Shown here: one piece after another, positions 9,800 through 18,422 of the stretch | Layout: each line of letters opens with the position of its first letter | Numbering within the stretch: the stretch's first letter is position 1 | NCBI GenBank assembly: GCA_903825445.1 | Contig: CAIKAS010000006.1 | Coordinates: 1 to 64,000, forward strand | DNA from: an uncultured Acidobacteriia bacterium | Lineage (GTDB): Bacteria; Acidobacteriota; Terriglobia; Bryobacterales; Bryobacteraceae | Length of the DNA: 64,000 nt | Direction of reading: 5' to 3' | The notes under the pieces: model-generated | What the model was told of the DNA's origin: nothing | What the model saw: only the letters and a program-made list of their open reading frames with translations | Databases searched by the model: none | Position numbers and translations under genes: made by a program

Positions 9800-9880
9800 C
9801 ACTCGTTGCCGGAATCTTCTATTGTGGAACGACACGAGCGGGTGAAGCATCCCTGCACCTGTTATATTCTGAAGGCGCCT

Positions 9881-10882
9881 ATGCGAATCATAGCCGGAAT
9901 AGACTTGGGCGGAACCGCCGTCAATTACACGTTCATCAACGAGCGCGAGGAGTTTTTGATTGAGGGGCTGTGCGAACATCCGGCGCGGTCAAAGGAAGGT
10001 CCGACGGTTTGCCTGCAGCAGATTGCGGACGGCCTTGCAATCGCCGCAGCCAAGGCTGGCGTGCAACTGAGCGATGTAGTATCGGCAGGACTCGACACGC
10101 CGGGGCCAGCGAGCGCCACCGGCGTGTTCAGTGCGCGAGGTTCGACGAATTTCGTGCATTCTGACTGGTCCGGATTCGATATTCGCTTTGGGCTGGAGGC
10201 GAAACTCGGCATCCCGGTCACATATCTGAACGACGGCAATGCCGGCGCGCTATGGGGACACTTTTCGATCTTCGGCGCGAGTGCGACGGCGACTTCCATT
10301 TCGGCGATCATCGGCACGGGCCTTGGTGGCGGCGTGATTGTGGAAGGCCGCGTGGTAACAGGCCGCAAGGGCTTTGGCGGTGAATTGGGGCATGTGCTGA
10401 TTCCGTACCAAAGTATTGCCGGGATTGAGGGCATTAGACCGGAGTGCAATTGCGGACGGACAGGCGATCTGGAGTCGTTGTGTTCGCTGACGGCAATTGA
10501 GAAGACGATCCTGCCTTATTTTCTGGCCAAGAATCCGGGGCATGAACTCAACAGGGCTGGCGATAAGGCCGCGAAGCTGGTGCGCGGGATGGCGGAGCGG
10601 GGCGATTCGCTGTGTTGCGAGATTTTCCGTGTGCAGGCGCATGCGTTGGGATTGTTCTTCGATGAGATGGTGAATACGTTCGACCCGGACGCGCTGATTG
10701 TGGGTGGTGGCGCAATAGAAACAGGTGCGGAGTTCCAGGCATGGTTCGTGGATGAGATTCGCGCGGGGATGCCGGGACAGAGGGTGGAACAGGCCGACAT
10801 TCCGATCGTGATCATGCCGAACGGGGATACCGCAGGGGCGAGAGGCGCGGCAATTGAGGCGCTGAAGATAGCACGACGATAG
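9881..10882 (+). CDS. ROK-family sugar kinase (glucokinase-like)
   Basis: 333 residues from ATG 9881 ('MRIIAGIDLGGTAVNYTFI', the phosphate-1 motif). 'YLNDGNAGALWGH' carries the catalytic Asp region, 'IIGTGLGGGVIVEG' is phosphate-2, and 'FGGELGHVLI' gives the zinc-ligand His. The ROK zinc signature reads 'CNCGRTGDLESLCS', so the usual third Cys is replaced by Asp. It is likely a cytoplasmic ATP-dependent glucokinase or related hexokinase; the substrate cannot be told. It is divergent from the YHYH gene (81-base gap) and convergent with recJ. Confidence 0.88.
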   Translation: MRIIAGIDLGGTAVNYTFINEREEFLIEGLCEHPARSKEGPTVCLQQIADGLAIAAAKAGVQLSDVVSAGLDTPGPASATGVFSARGSTNFVHSDWSGFDIRFGLEAKLGIPVTYLNDGNAGALWGHFSIFGASATATSISAIIGTGLGGGVIVEGRVVTGRKGFGGELGHVLIPYQSIAGIEGIRPECNCGRTGDLESLCSLTAIEKTILPYFLAKNPGHELNRAGDKAAKLVRGMAERGDSLCCEIFRVQAHALGLFFDEMVNTFDPDALIVGGGAIETGAEFQAWFVDEIRAGMPGQRVEQADIPIVIMPNGDTAGARGAAIEALKIARR

Positions 10883-10892
10883 CCGGATAAAT

Positions 10893-12656
10893 TCAGGCTT
10901 GTGCGCGGAATTCGCGGGCTGTCAGGCTCCAGCCGCCGTAATAGCCCCGCTCGATTTCGAACGCAATATCCATCGGTCCCATGGCCGCAATTTCCGGCGC
11001 GTGTTCCGCCATGTTCCAGGCTTTCATGGTCACGGTGCGTGTTCCCTGCTTCACCACCACCTTCAGATGTTTGTCTTTCCAGACCTGCGGGGGGCTGGCT
11101 AGTTGCGCACCGCGTACGGCAAACAACGGACGACGGTTGTCCATACCGAACGGTCCGAGTTGCTCTACGGCCAGCCAGAGCGCGTCGGACAGTTCCGGCA
11201 ATTGCAGGACGACATCAATTTCCACCACGGGCCGCATGTCTTCCTGCGTCAGAACACCCGCGGCGTAAGCGCGCAGCCGGTCGCGAAACTCTTCCAGCGC
11301 AGCTTCGGGCAGGGTGAGTCCTGCGGCGTGCGCGTGGCCACCGAAACGCGTGAACAGATCACGCATGCTTTCGAGCGCGTCCAACAGATGAAATGCTTCG
11401 ATGCTGCGACCGGAGCCCTGCGCCACACCATTCTCGACACCCAGCACGATCGCTGGGCGATGGAACTTATTCACCACACGGCTCGCCACAATGCCGACCA
11501 CGCCACGATGCCAGCCTGCGCCCCAGAAGACCAGCGCGGCATCGTCGCTGGTGACGGGCGTTTCCACGCATCGAGCGAGAATGTCGCTCACAACTGAGCG
11601 CTCCGCAGTCTGGCGTTCCTGATTGAGCGCAAAGAGCTCCTGCGCGATCGTCGCGGCTTCGTCGGTGTTTTTGGTCAGAAACATGCGCACTGCCTGGCCG
11701 GCGCTATCCATGCGGCCCGATGCATTGATGGCAGGCGCGATACGGAAGCCCACTTCGCCGGCGTTGGGGACCCGATCCTTGAAACCGGCGACTTCCAGCA
11801 GAGCGCGCAAACCGGGGTTGCGTGGATCGGCCAGTCCGGCGAGACCGTGCTTGACGATGATGCGGTTTTCACCGGTCAGTGGAACGATGTCGGCAACGGT
11901 GGCGATGGCGACAAGTTTGAGAAACGATTCGAGAACGCGGTTCAGTTTCTCATTCGTCCAGCCGGTACGCGAGAGGATGGCGTGCGCGAGTTTGAAGGCC
12001 ACGCCCGCGCCACACAGATTCAGATTCGGGTAATCGCAATCCCGGCGATTAGGATTCACGATAGCCACGGCAGGGGGGAGATCGGTTTCAGGAAGGTGGT
12101 GGTCAGTGACGATGGTCTCGACACCGAGTTCGAGCCCTCGCGCGATTGCCGCAGCGGCACGGATCCCGTTATCCACGCTGACGATCAGCCGCACACCACG
12201 CTTTGCCGCCTCTTCCACGGCGGCAACTTGCATGCCGTAACCGTCATTGAGGCGATGTGGGATGTGCCAGGCGGCATTGACGCCGATCAGTTCGAGCGCC
12301 TTTTTCAGGATTACGGTGGAGGTGACGCCGTCCACGTCGTAATCGCCATGAATTTCGATCGGTTCGCGGTTTGCGATGGCGGATTCGATGCGGGCGACGG
12401 CGCGATCCATGTCACGCAGGAGGAACGGATCGTGAAGATCCTCGATACGCGGGTTCAGGAACCTCGTGGCGCTTGGAGGGTCGCGATAGCCGCGCTTCCA
12501 CAGAATGGCGGCTACAGCCGTCGGGATGGCGAGTTCGGCAGCAAGCCGGGAAATGGCAGCGCCGTCATTGCCAGGTGAAGGGAATACCCATCTACTGGCC
12601 GTTTGTTGAGAAACGGCGTCAGTGGCCGTTTGCGGGGAGACGGCGGGGGCCGGCAT
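10893..12656 (-). CDS. recJ: Single-stranded-DNA-specific exonuclease RecJ
   Basis: 587 residues. The DHH phosphoesterase motifs are clear: 'IHGDYDVDGVTSTVIL' (motif I), 'SVDNGIRAAA', 'VTDHHLPETDLP' (DHH) and 'NPNRRDCDYPNLNLCGAGVAFKLA'. DHHA1 follows with 'GRSIEAFHLLDAL' and 'RFGGHAHAAGLTL', and the C-terminal OB region with 'VEIDVVLQLPELS...LGPFGMDNRRPLF'. It degrades ssDNA 5'-3' in mismatch and recombination repair. I chose ATG 12656 because its A is shared with the TAA stop of the upstream gene (TAATG), which suggests translational coupling; longer in-frame starts are Arg-rich and unlike the family. Confidence 0.95.
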   Translation of the reverse strand: MPAPAVSPQTATDAVSQQTASRWVFPSPGNDGAAISRLAAELAIPTAVAAILWKRGYRDPPSATRFLNPRIEDLHDPFLLRDMDRAVARIESAIANREPIEIHGDYDVDGVTSTVILKKALELIGVNAAWHIPHRLNDGYGMQVAAVEEAAKRGVRLIVSVDNGIRAAAAIARGLELGVETIVTDHHLPETDLPPAVAIVNPNRRDCDYPNLNLCGAGVAFKLAHAILSRTGWTNEKLNRVLESFLKLVAIATVADIVPLTGENRIIVKHGLAGLADPRNPGLRALLEVAGFKDRVPNAGEVGFRIAPAINASGRMDSAGQAVRMFLTKNTDEAATIAQELFALNQERQTAERSVVSDILARCVETPVTSDDAALVFWGAGWHRGVVGIVASRVVNKFHRPAIVLGVENGVAQGSGRSIEAFHLLDALESMRDLFTRFGGHAHAAGLTLPEAALEEFRDRLRAYAAGVLTQEDMRPVVEIDVVLQLPELSDALWLAVEQLGPFGMDNRRPLFAVRGAQLASPPQVWKDKHLKVVVKQGTRTVTMKAWNMAEHAPEIAAMGPMDIAFEIERGYYGGWSLTAREFRAQA

Positions 12657-13150
12657 TAGTTGTTGGAGTAAAAGCCGCCGAGTCCGTCTTCGTGATCGCC
12701 GGAGTCGCCAACGGGCAGCAGGGTGGTGATCTCGTCGCAGGTTTCGAGGAATTCCTCGTACCAATCAGGCTGTAACTCGTACACGTAGAGGTGCGAGTTG
12801 TGATCGAAGGCCATTTCGAGGGAACAGGTCTCGCCGGCGTGTTTGCGCGCCCCACGGACGCGGCGTTCCAGATCGCGTTGCTCTTCACGCGTAATTGCCG
12901 CCTCTTCAATGCCTTCAAGGGCTTCCTCGACTTCAACTTCCTCGAATTCGCGCGAGGCGAAAAGGATCAGCTTCTGGCCGACTTTCTGCGCAGCTTCGAG
13001 AAACATGCGGTAATCGGGAAACCGCTCGGTATCCCAACTGATGACGGGCAGTTCTTCCAGTCCGCCGGAAAAACTGCGGAAGACGGCAAAGTCGGTGGCT
13101 GCCAGGTAGTTGAGAATTTCGCCTTTGAGAGTTTCGAGATTGAGGTCCAC
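12656..13150 (-). CDS. Conserved hypothetical acidic protein upstream of recJ
   Basis: 164 residues, strongly acidic, without signal peptide or TM segment. It starts 'MDLNLETLKGEILNYLAAT'. The middle (~85-110) is a charged helix ('EVEVEEALEGIEEAAITREEQRDLERRVRG'), and a C-terminal part with 'CSLEMAFDHNSHLYVYELQPDWYEEFLET' looks like an alpha/beta domain. I do not recognise a family. Its stop shares a base with the recJ start, so the two are made together; a role beside RecJ or simply in the same operon is possible but unproven. Confidence 0.7.
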   Translation of the reverse strand: MDLNLETLKGEILNYLAATDFAVFRSFSGGLEELPVISWDTERFPDYRMFLEAAQKVGQKLILFASREFEEVEVEEALEGIEEAAITREEQRDLERRVRGARKHAGETCSLEMAFDHNSHLYVYELQPDWYEEFLETCDEITTLLPVGDSGDHEDGLGGFYSNN

Positions 13151-13209
13151 TGTTTTTACGCTCCTGAAAGCGTGATCTGCCGTTTCGAAGACCAGAATAT
13201 CACCGAATG

Positions 13210-13234
13210 AAGTGAAAGGGCGGCAGGCCGCCCG
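13210..13234 (-). terminator. Probable intrinsic terminator after the acyltransferase gene
   Basis: Positions 13218-13233 form a perfect 7-bp GC stem (GGGCGGC / GCCGCCC) with a 2-base loop. Read on the minus strand it is followed by TTTCACTT. It lies 18 bases past the stop of the acyltransferase gene at 13252, the right place to end that transcript. The T-tract is short, so strength is uncertain. Confidence 0.55.
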
Positions 13235-13251
13235 AACGACGCTTTAAATGG

Positions 13252-14379
13252 CTAAGGAGAAAGCGGTTGTTCCGGACCCTGATTGTACCTGCGCCGCATG
13301 CCGAGAAACGGTCTCTCAATCGCGGCGTAGGTAGTCACTGAGACCAGAATCACTACCGGGAGGACAAGAACGGCCGCAGTCAGAATGATGTTTTGGTAAA
13401 CGGTCAGTGAGGGGATTTCAAAATACCAGCCTCGGTCCGCAAAAATCCAGATGACGATCAGGTGTACCAGATACATCGAATAGCTGATCCGTCCGAGAAA
13501 TTGTAATGCCACGTCGACCAGGCGGGGCAGATAGCGCGCGAAGCCCAGGTAGCTTCCAACGAAAGCCGACCAGAACAAGGCCTCCATGTCGGGCCATGCT
13601 ACTCGCCAGGCTTGTTTGGCCTGAAAGCCGCCGGAAAGATGAAATCCATAGAGGATGCCGCAGACGGCCAACAGGACGAGTGGGAAGAAGAAGCCCAGTT
13701 TTCGGGTAATGTCGTATCGGTAGAGCAGCCACGCGAGGACGGCGCCGGCCAGAAACTGGTCGACGCGGGCAAGGACGGTCCAGTAGGTTACATCGAGCAT
13801 CTCGGCGCCGAGGGCCAACGCGGCAACGCGGATCAGCCACACCAACGCCACGAGACGAAGCAGGGGCCAAAGCCTGTCTGCGTTTAGAAAGTGCCGGATT
13901 CCCGGAAACAGGAGATAGAGCTGCGTTTCCACGGAAACGCTCCAGGTGACGCCGGTCCAGGGGCCAAAGGACAGCCCGCCCGCAAGGTAACCGAACTGGA
14001 GAACCGAGGTGAAAAACCCATCGAGCCGGAACTGGGGGCGAAAGGCGTTCGCTCCGGCAATGAGAACGAAGAAGAACAACGGGAACAGGCGCAGGAAACG
14101 GTTTCGGAAGAAATCGCGATACCGGATGCCGCGCCCGAGCGAACCGTAGGTCAGGATGAATCCACTGACTACGAGAAACAGCGAAACGGCAGTGTGGCCT
14201 TCGATGACAGAGGCCAGCAGGAAACTGCGGGTGTGAATCCAGTCAGTCGGTTGCCAGGCGCGGTGCAGAACCATCCTCGGATAAAACAGATGGCAGCAAT
14301 GGTAGACGAGAATCAGCAGGGCCGCGAATGCGCGGAGATGGTCGACAGCGGGAAGATATTTTCGGTTCGGGCTTTCCAT
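13252..14379 (-). CDS. Acyltransferase 3 family membrane protein (OafA/YrhL-like)
   Basis: 375 residues with about ten TM helices. The N-terminus has 'PAVDHLRAFAALLILVYHCCHLF', the conserved helix with the essential His of acyltransferase-3 proteins. 'GHTAVSLFLVVSGFILTYGS' and 'YRDFFRNRFLRLFPLFFFVL' follow, both diagnostic, and the ending 'YAAIERPFLGMR' is also typical. Such enzymes O-acetylate surface sugars or lipids. It neighbours a methyltransferase and a Wzt-type ATPase, consistent with glycan decoration. No SGNH domain is fused. Confidence 0.92.
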   Translation of the reverse strand: MESPNRKYLPAVDHLRAFAALLILVYHCCHLFYPRMVLHRAWQPTDWIHTRSFLLASVIEGHTAVSLFLVVSGFILTYGSLGRGIRYRDFFRNRFLRLFPLFFFVLIAGANAFRPQFRLDGFFTSVLQFGYLAGGLSFGPWTGVTWSVSVETQLYLLFPGIRHFLNADRLWPLLRLVALVWLIRVAALALGAEMLDVTYWTVLARVDQFLAGAVLAWLLYRYDITRKLGFFFPLVLLAVCGILYGFHLSGGFQAKQAWRVAWPDMEALFWSAFVGSYLGFARYLPRLVDVALQFLGRISYSMYLVHLIVIWIFADRGWYFEIPSLTVYQNIILTAAVLVLPVVILVSVTTYAAIERPFLGMRRRYNQGPEQPLSP

Positions 14380-14522
14380 GCACTGCAGACGGGCCGCTTG
14401 GAGAAGAATAACACCTTCGCTATGTGCATTCGTCCCTACGAGCTACTGGCCAGGGAGGTCGGCCGCGAACGCACTTGGCGGGCCGGGCGGCTGAAATGGT
14501 AAGGTAAATTTCGAGCCATGGA

Positions 14523-15335
14523 GTGCCATTTAGAATCGTGTCCGGTGAACCGCCGGAGCCGGAGGAAGAATTGACGCTGGACGAGATTCGTCGCGGAATT
14601 GAAGAACTGGGGCCATGGTTTTATCCGTTCGATTTCGGCGATGGCTTGCGGACGACGGCCCTGGTGCCGGAGAGTGTGACCGCTATTTTCGACACTCGCC
14701 TGCAGATGGTAAATACCACTGTGATCCAGTACTTTGGCGATCGGCTGGGCGGGCTAGAATGTATCGACATCGGATGTCATGAAGGGTTTTATTCACTGGC
14801 AATGGCGCGTCTGGGCATGCGCGTGCATGGAGTGGACGGACGCGATGAAAACCTGGGTCGCGCGCGATTTGTGGCCGATGCCCTGGGCGTAACTGACGTC
14901 ACCTATCGGAAGGGACGCGTGGAAACACTGGCCGCTGATGAGGGCAGGCAGTACGATCTGACTTTGTTTTTGGGTGTCCTGTATCACGTGGAAGATCCGA
15001 TGCTTTGCCTGCGTCAGGTGGCAGATGTCACCCACGAGATGTGCGTGATTGAGACGCAGGTTGTGGATGAAGTGGAAGGCACTACGGAGTGGGGATCGCG
15101 CGACTGGAAGCGGCGGTACCAGGGAATTCTGGCGCTGATCGACGAGACGGGCGAGTTCGACGCGGGCGTCCGTGAAACAGGCATGACCCCGATGGCGACC
15201 TGCCCTTCCCCGAAGGCACTTCGATTCATGCTGCATCAGGCAGGGTTTCGACGCGTGGAGCAAGTGCCTCCGCACGAGGGAGCCTACGAGCAGCATGCGC
15301 GCGGAAAACGAGTTGTGTATGCAGCGTGGAAGTAA
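14523..15335 (+). CDS. Class I SAM-dependent methyltransferase
   Basis: 270 residues from GTG 14523; the next in-frame start is GTG 14538. The SAM site is 'LECIDIGCHEGFYSLAMARLG' (residues ~78-98, motif I), with acidic 'GVDGRDENL' after strand 2 and 'YDLTLFLGVLYHVEDPM' as motif IV/post. The N-terminal 'ELGPWFYPFDFGDG' resembles the CmoB/DUF1698-like group, but the flanking genes suggest a glycan or lipid acceptor. It has no signal peptide. It lies 42 bases upstream of the Wzt-type ATPase and may share its transcript. Confidence 0.8.
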   Translation: MPFRIVSGEPPEPEEELTLDEIRRGIEELGPWFYPFDFGDGLRTTALVPESVTAIFDTRLQMVNTTVIQYFGDRLGGLECIDIGCHEGFYSLAMARLGMRVHGVDGRDENLGRARFVADALGVTDVTYRKGRVETLAADEGRQYDLTLFLGVLYHVEDPMLCLRQVADVTHEMCVIETQVVDEVEGTTEWGSRDWKRRYQGILALIDETGEFDAGVRETGMTPMATCPSPKALRFMLHQAGFRRVEQVPPHEGAYEQHARGKRVVYAAWK

Positions 15336-15377
15336 ACGGCCAATCAACGCTTTCAGACAGCGAAGGGTACCGACGCT

Positions 15378-16709
15378 ATGAATGCCGGAGTGGCAGCGAG
15401 GGCCGGGAATGCCATCGAAGTTCGGCACGTATCGAAGTACTACACGTTATCGGATTCCCAATGGACACGACTTCGCCGCATTTTTTCTCCGGTGAATCCG
15501 GCTGCAGGCAGCGAGTCGGGGCGTCCGCACGCGGGCGACGACCTTTGCGCGCTGAATGACGTCAGCTTCGAGGTAGCTCAGGGCGAAGCGCTGGGCATCA
15601 TCGGCGCGAATGGTTCCGGTAAGAGCACGCTTTTGCAGATTGTCGCCGGGATCTTGCGTCCAACATCGGGGTCTGTGGAACTCAACGGACGATGTTCCAC
15701 CCTGCTGGAGCTCGGCTCGGGATTCGCACCGGAGTTCACGGGTCGCCAGAACGTGCACCTGAACGCCACCATCATGGGGCTCTCGCAGGAGGAGATCGAA
15801 GAGAAGTTCGACGCAATTCACCGTTTTTCCGGTATTGGCGATTTTATCGATCAGCCCATCCGGACTTACTCGACCGGCATGGTGCTGCGCCTTGCATTCG
15901 CTGTGGTGGCGCATTCGGAGCCGCGCATCCTGATCGTGGACGAGGCGCTCGCCGTAGGTGATGTGGCATTCCGACAGCGCTGCATGCGGCGCATCCATGA
16001 ATTGCGCGCAGCGGGTGTCACTATACTCTTCGTCTCGCACGATGCGGGTGATGTGAAGGCTCTGTGCGAGCGGTGCCTTTGGCTGGAACGAGGAGTCGTG
16101 CGCGGCCTTGGTGAGGCCGACGAGGTAGTGGCGCGGTACCTGGCCAGCACGCTCAACAGCAGGCAGGTTGCCGGGGCGATGACCGGAACACAGACGGGAG
16201 CGAAAGCAGACAACGTGATCGCACGCCCGGTGGCCGGCGTAGAAGTGAAAAACGAGCGGCCGCATCATGTGACCGGGTTTGCCCCGGGGACGCATCGATT
16301 TGGCAATGGCGCCGCGGAAGTAACGGACGTGAGCCTGCCGAGCGCAGGCGATGTGTTCCTGCAGACGACCGTGCACGCAAAGGACGCGATAGGGTCTCCG
16401 ATCATCGGATTCCTGGTTCGCAACGGCAAGGGAGAGAATATCTTCGGGACGAACTCAGCGCGTGAAGATCACCCGATTCCTGCAATGCTTCCGGGCGATC
16501 ATCACACTATTGCATTTCACCTGAAGATGCCGATCCTGACACCGGGACAATATTCCGTCACGGTGGCAATTGCTGATGGGCACATCGAAGAATACCAGAT
16601 GTGTGACTACATCGAAGACACGATCTCCTTTGAGGTGGCGCCGGGACCGCGTCCGGTGAGTGGTTATCTGGAACTGCACTGCGAGAACGTGGCAATGCAC
16701 CGCAACTGA
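15378..16709 (+). CDS. wzt: Polysaccharide ABC transporter ATP-binding protein, Wzt/TagH type
   Basis: 443 residues. The ABC domain spans ~10-260: Walker A 'GANGSGKS' at 76-83, 'YSTGMVLRLAFAV' as the degenerate signature typical of Wzt/TagH, Walker B 'ILIVDEAL', and H-loop 'FVSHDAG'. Residues ~290-443 are a beta-sandwich Wzt_C-like domain ('GSPIIGFLVRNGKGENIFGTN', 'LTPGQYSVTVAIADG'), which in known Wzt proteins recognises the modified glycan end before export. No Wzm permease gene lies nearby, which is odd because the pair is usually adjacent. The upstream methyltransferase could make the terminal mark that is read by the C-domain. Confidence 0.88.
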   Translation: MNAGVAARAGNAIEVRHVSKYYTLSDSQWTRLRRIFSPVNPAAGSESGRPHAGDDLCALNDVSFEVAQGEALGIIGANGSGKSTLLQIVAGILRPTSGSVELNGRCSTLLELGSGFAPEFTGRQNVHLNATIMGLSQEEIEEKFDAIHRFSGIGDFIDQPIRTYSTGMVLRLAFAVVAHSEPRILIVDEALAVGDVAFRQRCMRRIHELRAAGVTILFVSHDAGDVKALCERCLWLERGVVRGLGEADEVVARYLASTLNSRQVAGAMTGTQTGAKADNVIARPVAGVEVKNERPHHVTGFAPGTHRFGNGAAEVTDVSLPSAGDVFLQTTVHAKDAIGSPIIGFLVRNGKGENIFGTNSAREDHPIPAMLPGDHHTIAFHLKMPILTPGQYSVTVAIADGHIEEYQMCDYIEDTISFEVAPGPRPVSGYLELHCENVAMHRN

Positions 16710-16827
16710 GCGGAAGCTCGCGTTTTCTGCGCGCGACTGCCGACGCAACGCATCTCCATTCGTAAGACCTACAGCGCACCTTATCGCCGGAGCTTGTAAC
16801 GATTCCACCGGAGGTGAGTTATGCCAA

Positions 16828-18422
16828 ATGAGATCGGAAGACGCATCGCGCATGAGCTTATCGGCAATCATTTTTACAGTTTTTGCAGCAACGGCAATCG
16901 TGGCGCAGTCACCTACCGGCAGACTGCACGCAACGTTAACGGACTCTCCAGGCACCGTGATTCCGTCGGCGAAAATCAGGGTTGCCGACGGTGACGGCGA
17001 GAAAGCGGTCAGCAGCGGCGCGAATGGGACTTTCGTTCTCAACGGGCTGCACGATGGCGACTTCAAGGTACTTCCCAGGCTCCCCGGATTTATCTCGTAC
17101 GAAAAGGCGGTAACAATCACTCCGGGTGTCTCCTCGCAACTTGATATTCAACTGACTCCCGGTGGCGCCACGCAGGAGGTAAACGTCTCCGCGAAAGCGG
17201 AAACCGACACAGTGCAACCAGAACACAATGACTCAGCCACAGTGGTGAAGGACAGCGATCTCGATGCGCTGCCGGACGATCCGGACGACCTGAGCGATAT
17301 GCTGACCGCACTGGCGGACCCCAGCGCTGACGTTAACGACGCGACGCTGATGGTCAACGGCTTCGAAGGCTTCCCGTGCGGCACATTGCCGCCGAAGAAC
17401 ACGATCAAAGAAATCCACATCAGCCAGAATCCATTCTTGGAGGATTTCCACGCTGGCAGCGCAAGTCCAGACGCCGGTTACGTGGAAGATAAACCCCGAA
17501 GATCAAAGCATTGCTCGACCTGATGCAGGCAGCGACGCTCGAACGGCAACTGCCGCGTAACTCTACGCTTTCGGTCACGTTTCTTCACATCACGGGCTCG
17601 CACGTTCCCGACATCATCAACGCCAATACACCTTTGCCTGGGACTTATAATCCGGCGGATCCAACCAGCGGCATACGCCCCCTGGGGAATGCGGCGGAGG
17701 ACTTGTACGAGTCCCAATCCAACGGAATTTGCAACCAGAAGCTCACAATGCGGAAGTGGGAAGAGCGGCTGGGCAAGAAAGTTTCCGTCACCACGAACTA
17801 CACGCTGCGTTTTGCGAACAATGACGCCCAGTGGACCGGGACACCTACGAATCCTAATAACCTGACGCAGGACTATGCCCGCGCGCCTTATGGCCGGCGG
17901 CACAGCCTGAACGTGGTCGGCAGCATTCAGACGCCCCTTGGAGTGCAATTTAGCCCGATGCTAATAATGAGTTCCAGCCAGCCTTACGACATCACTACGG
18001 GAACCGATCTCAACGGCGATGCGTTCGCCACCGATTGACCGGCGTTCGCCACTGATCTTTCGCGCCCCAGTGCGGTGACTACACCCGTCGGAGCGTTCGA
18101 CACTAATCCCATGCCTGGCCAAAAACTGCTGCCGCGCGACTATCTGGTCGGCCCCGGCATGTGGAACCTCAATGCGCGGCTGGGCGGGACGTTCGGAATT
18201 GGAAGCCGTCGACCGGCAACCGCAGCCGGGGGCAGCACCGAGCGGCGGTTCAAGCTGAATTTCAATATCGACATCACTAAGGTCTTCAACCACCTGTACA
18301 CGGGCAATTCGGCGGGAAATCTTTCCTCACCGTTATTCGGGCAATCCACGGGAGTGAACAATCTGTTCCGCGAGACTTCGAACTTGCGCCGCGTGCAGTT
18401 CGGCACATCGTTCAGTTTCTAG
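16828..18422 (+). pseudogene. Decayed Oar-like TonB-dependent receptor
   Basis: The N-terminal part, from ATG 16828 after a strong GGAGGTG, has a signal peptide, a carboxypeptidase-regulatory-like domain ('GRLHATLTDSPGTVIPSAKIRV') and the plug start 'DLDALPDDPDDLSDML...PPKNTIKEIHISQNPF'. This frame ends at 17523. From about 17490 the sequence continues in another frame with the C-terminal barrel ('ERQLPRNSTLSVTF', 'SSQPYDITTGTDLNGDAFATD'). That part is broken by TGA at 18036-18038, exactly where relatives read Asp-Arg-Pro (CGA to TGA), and resumes to the terminal 'RRVQFGTSFSF'. The family is usually over 1000 residues, so a large internal piece is missing. It ends overlapping the convergent gene at 18412. 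Confidence 0.85.

Noticed and set aside
9380-9880. In-frame N-terminal extension of the ROK kinase
   Set aside because: It overlaps the convincing YHYH gene on the other strand, and the ROK fold begins exactly at ATG 9881.
16821-16990. ATG at 16821 with a strong ribosome-binding site in another frame
   Set aside because: The frame gives a basic peptide without domain and closes early; the signal-peptide frame starting at 16828 explains the same ribosome-binding site.
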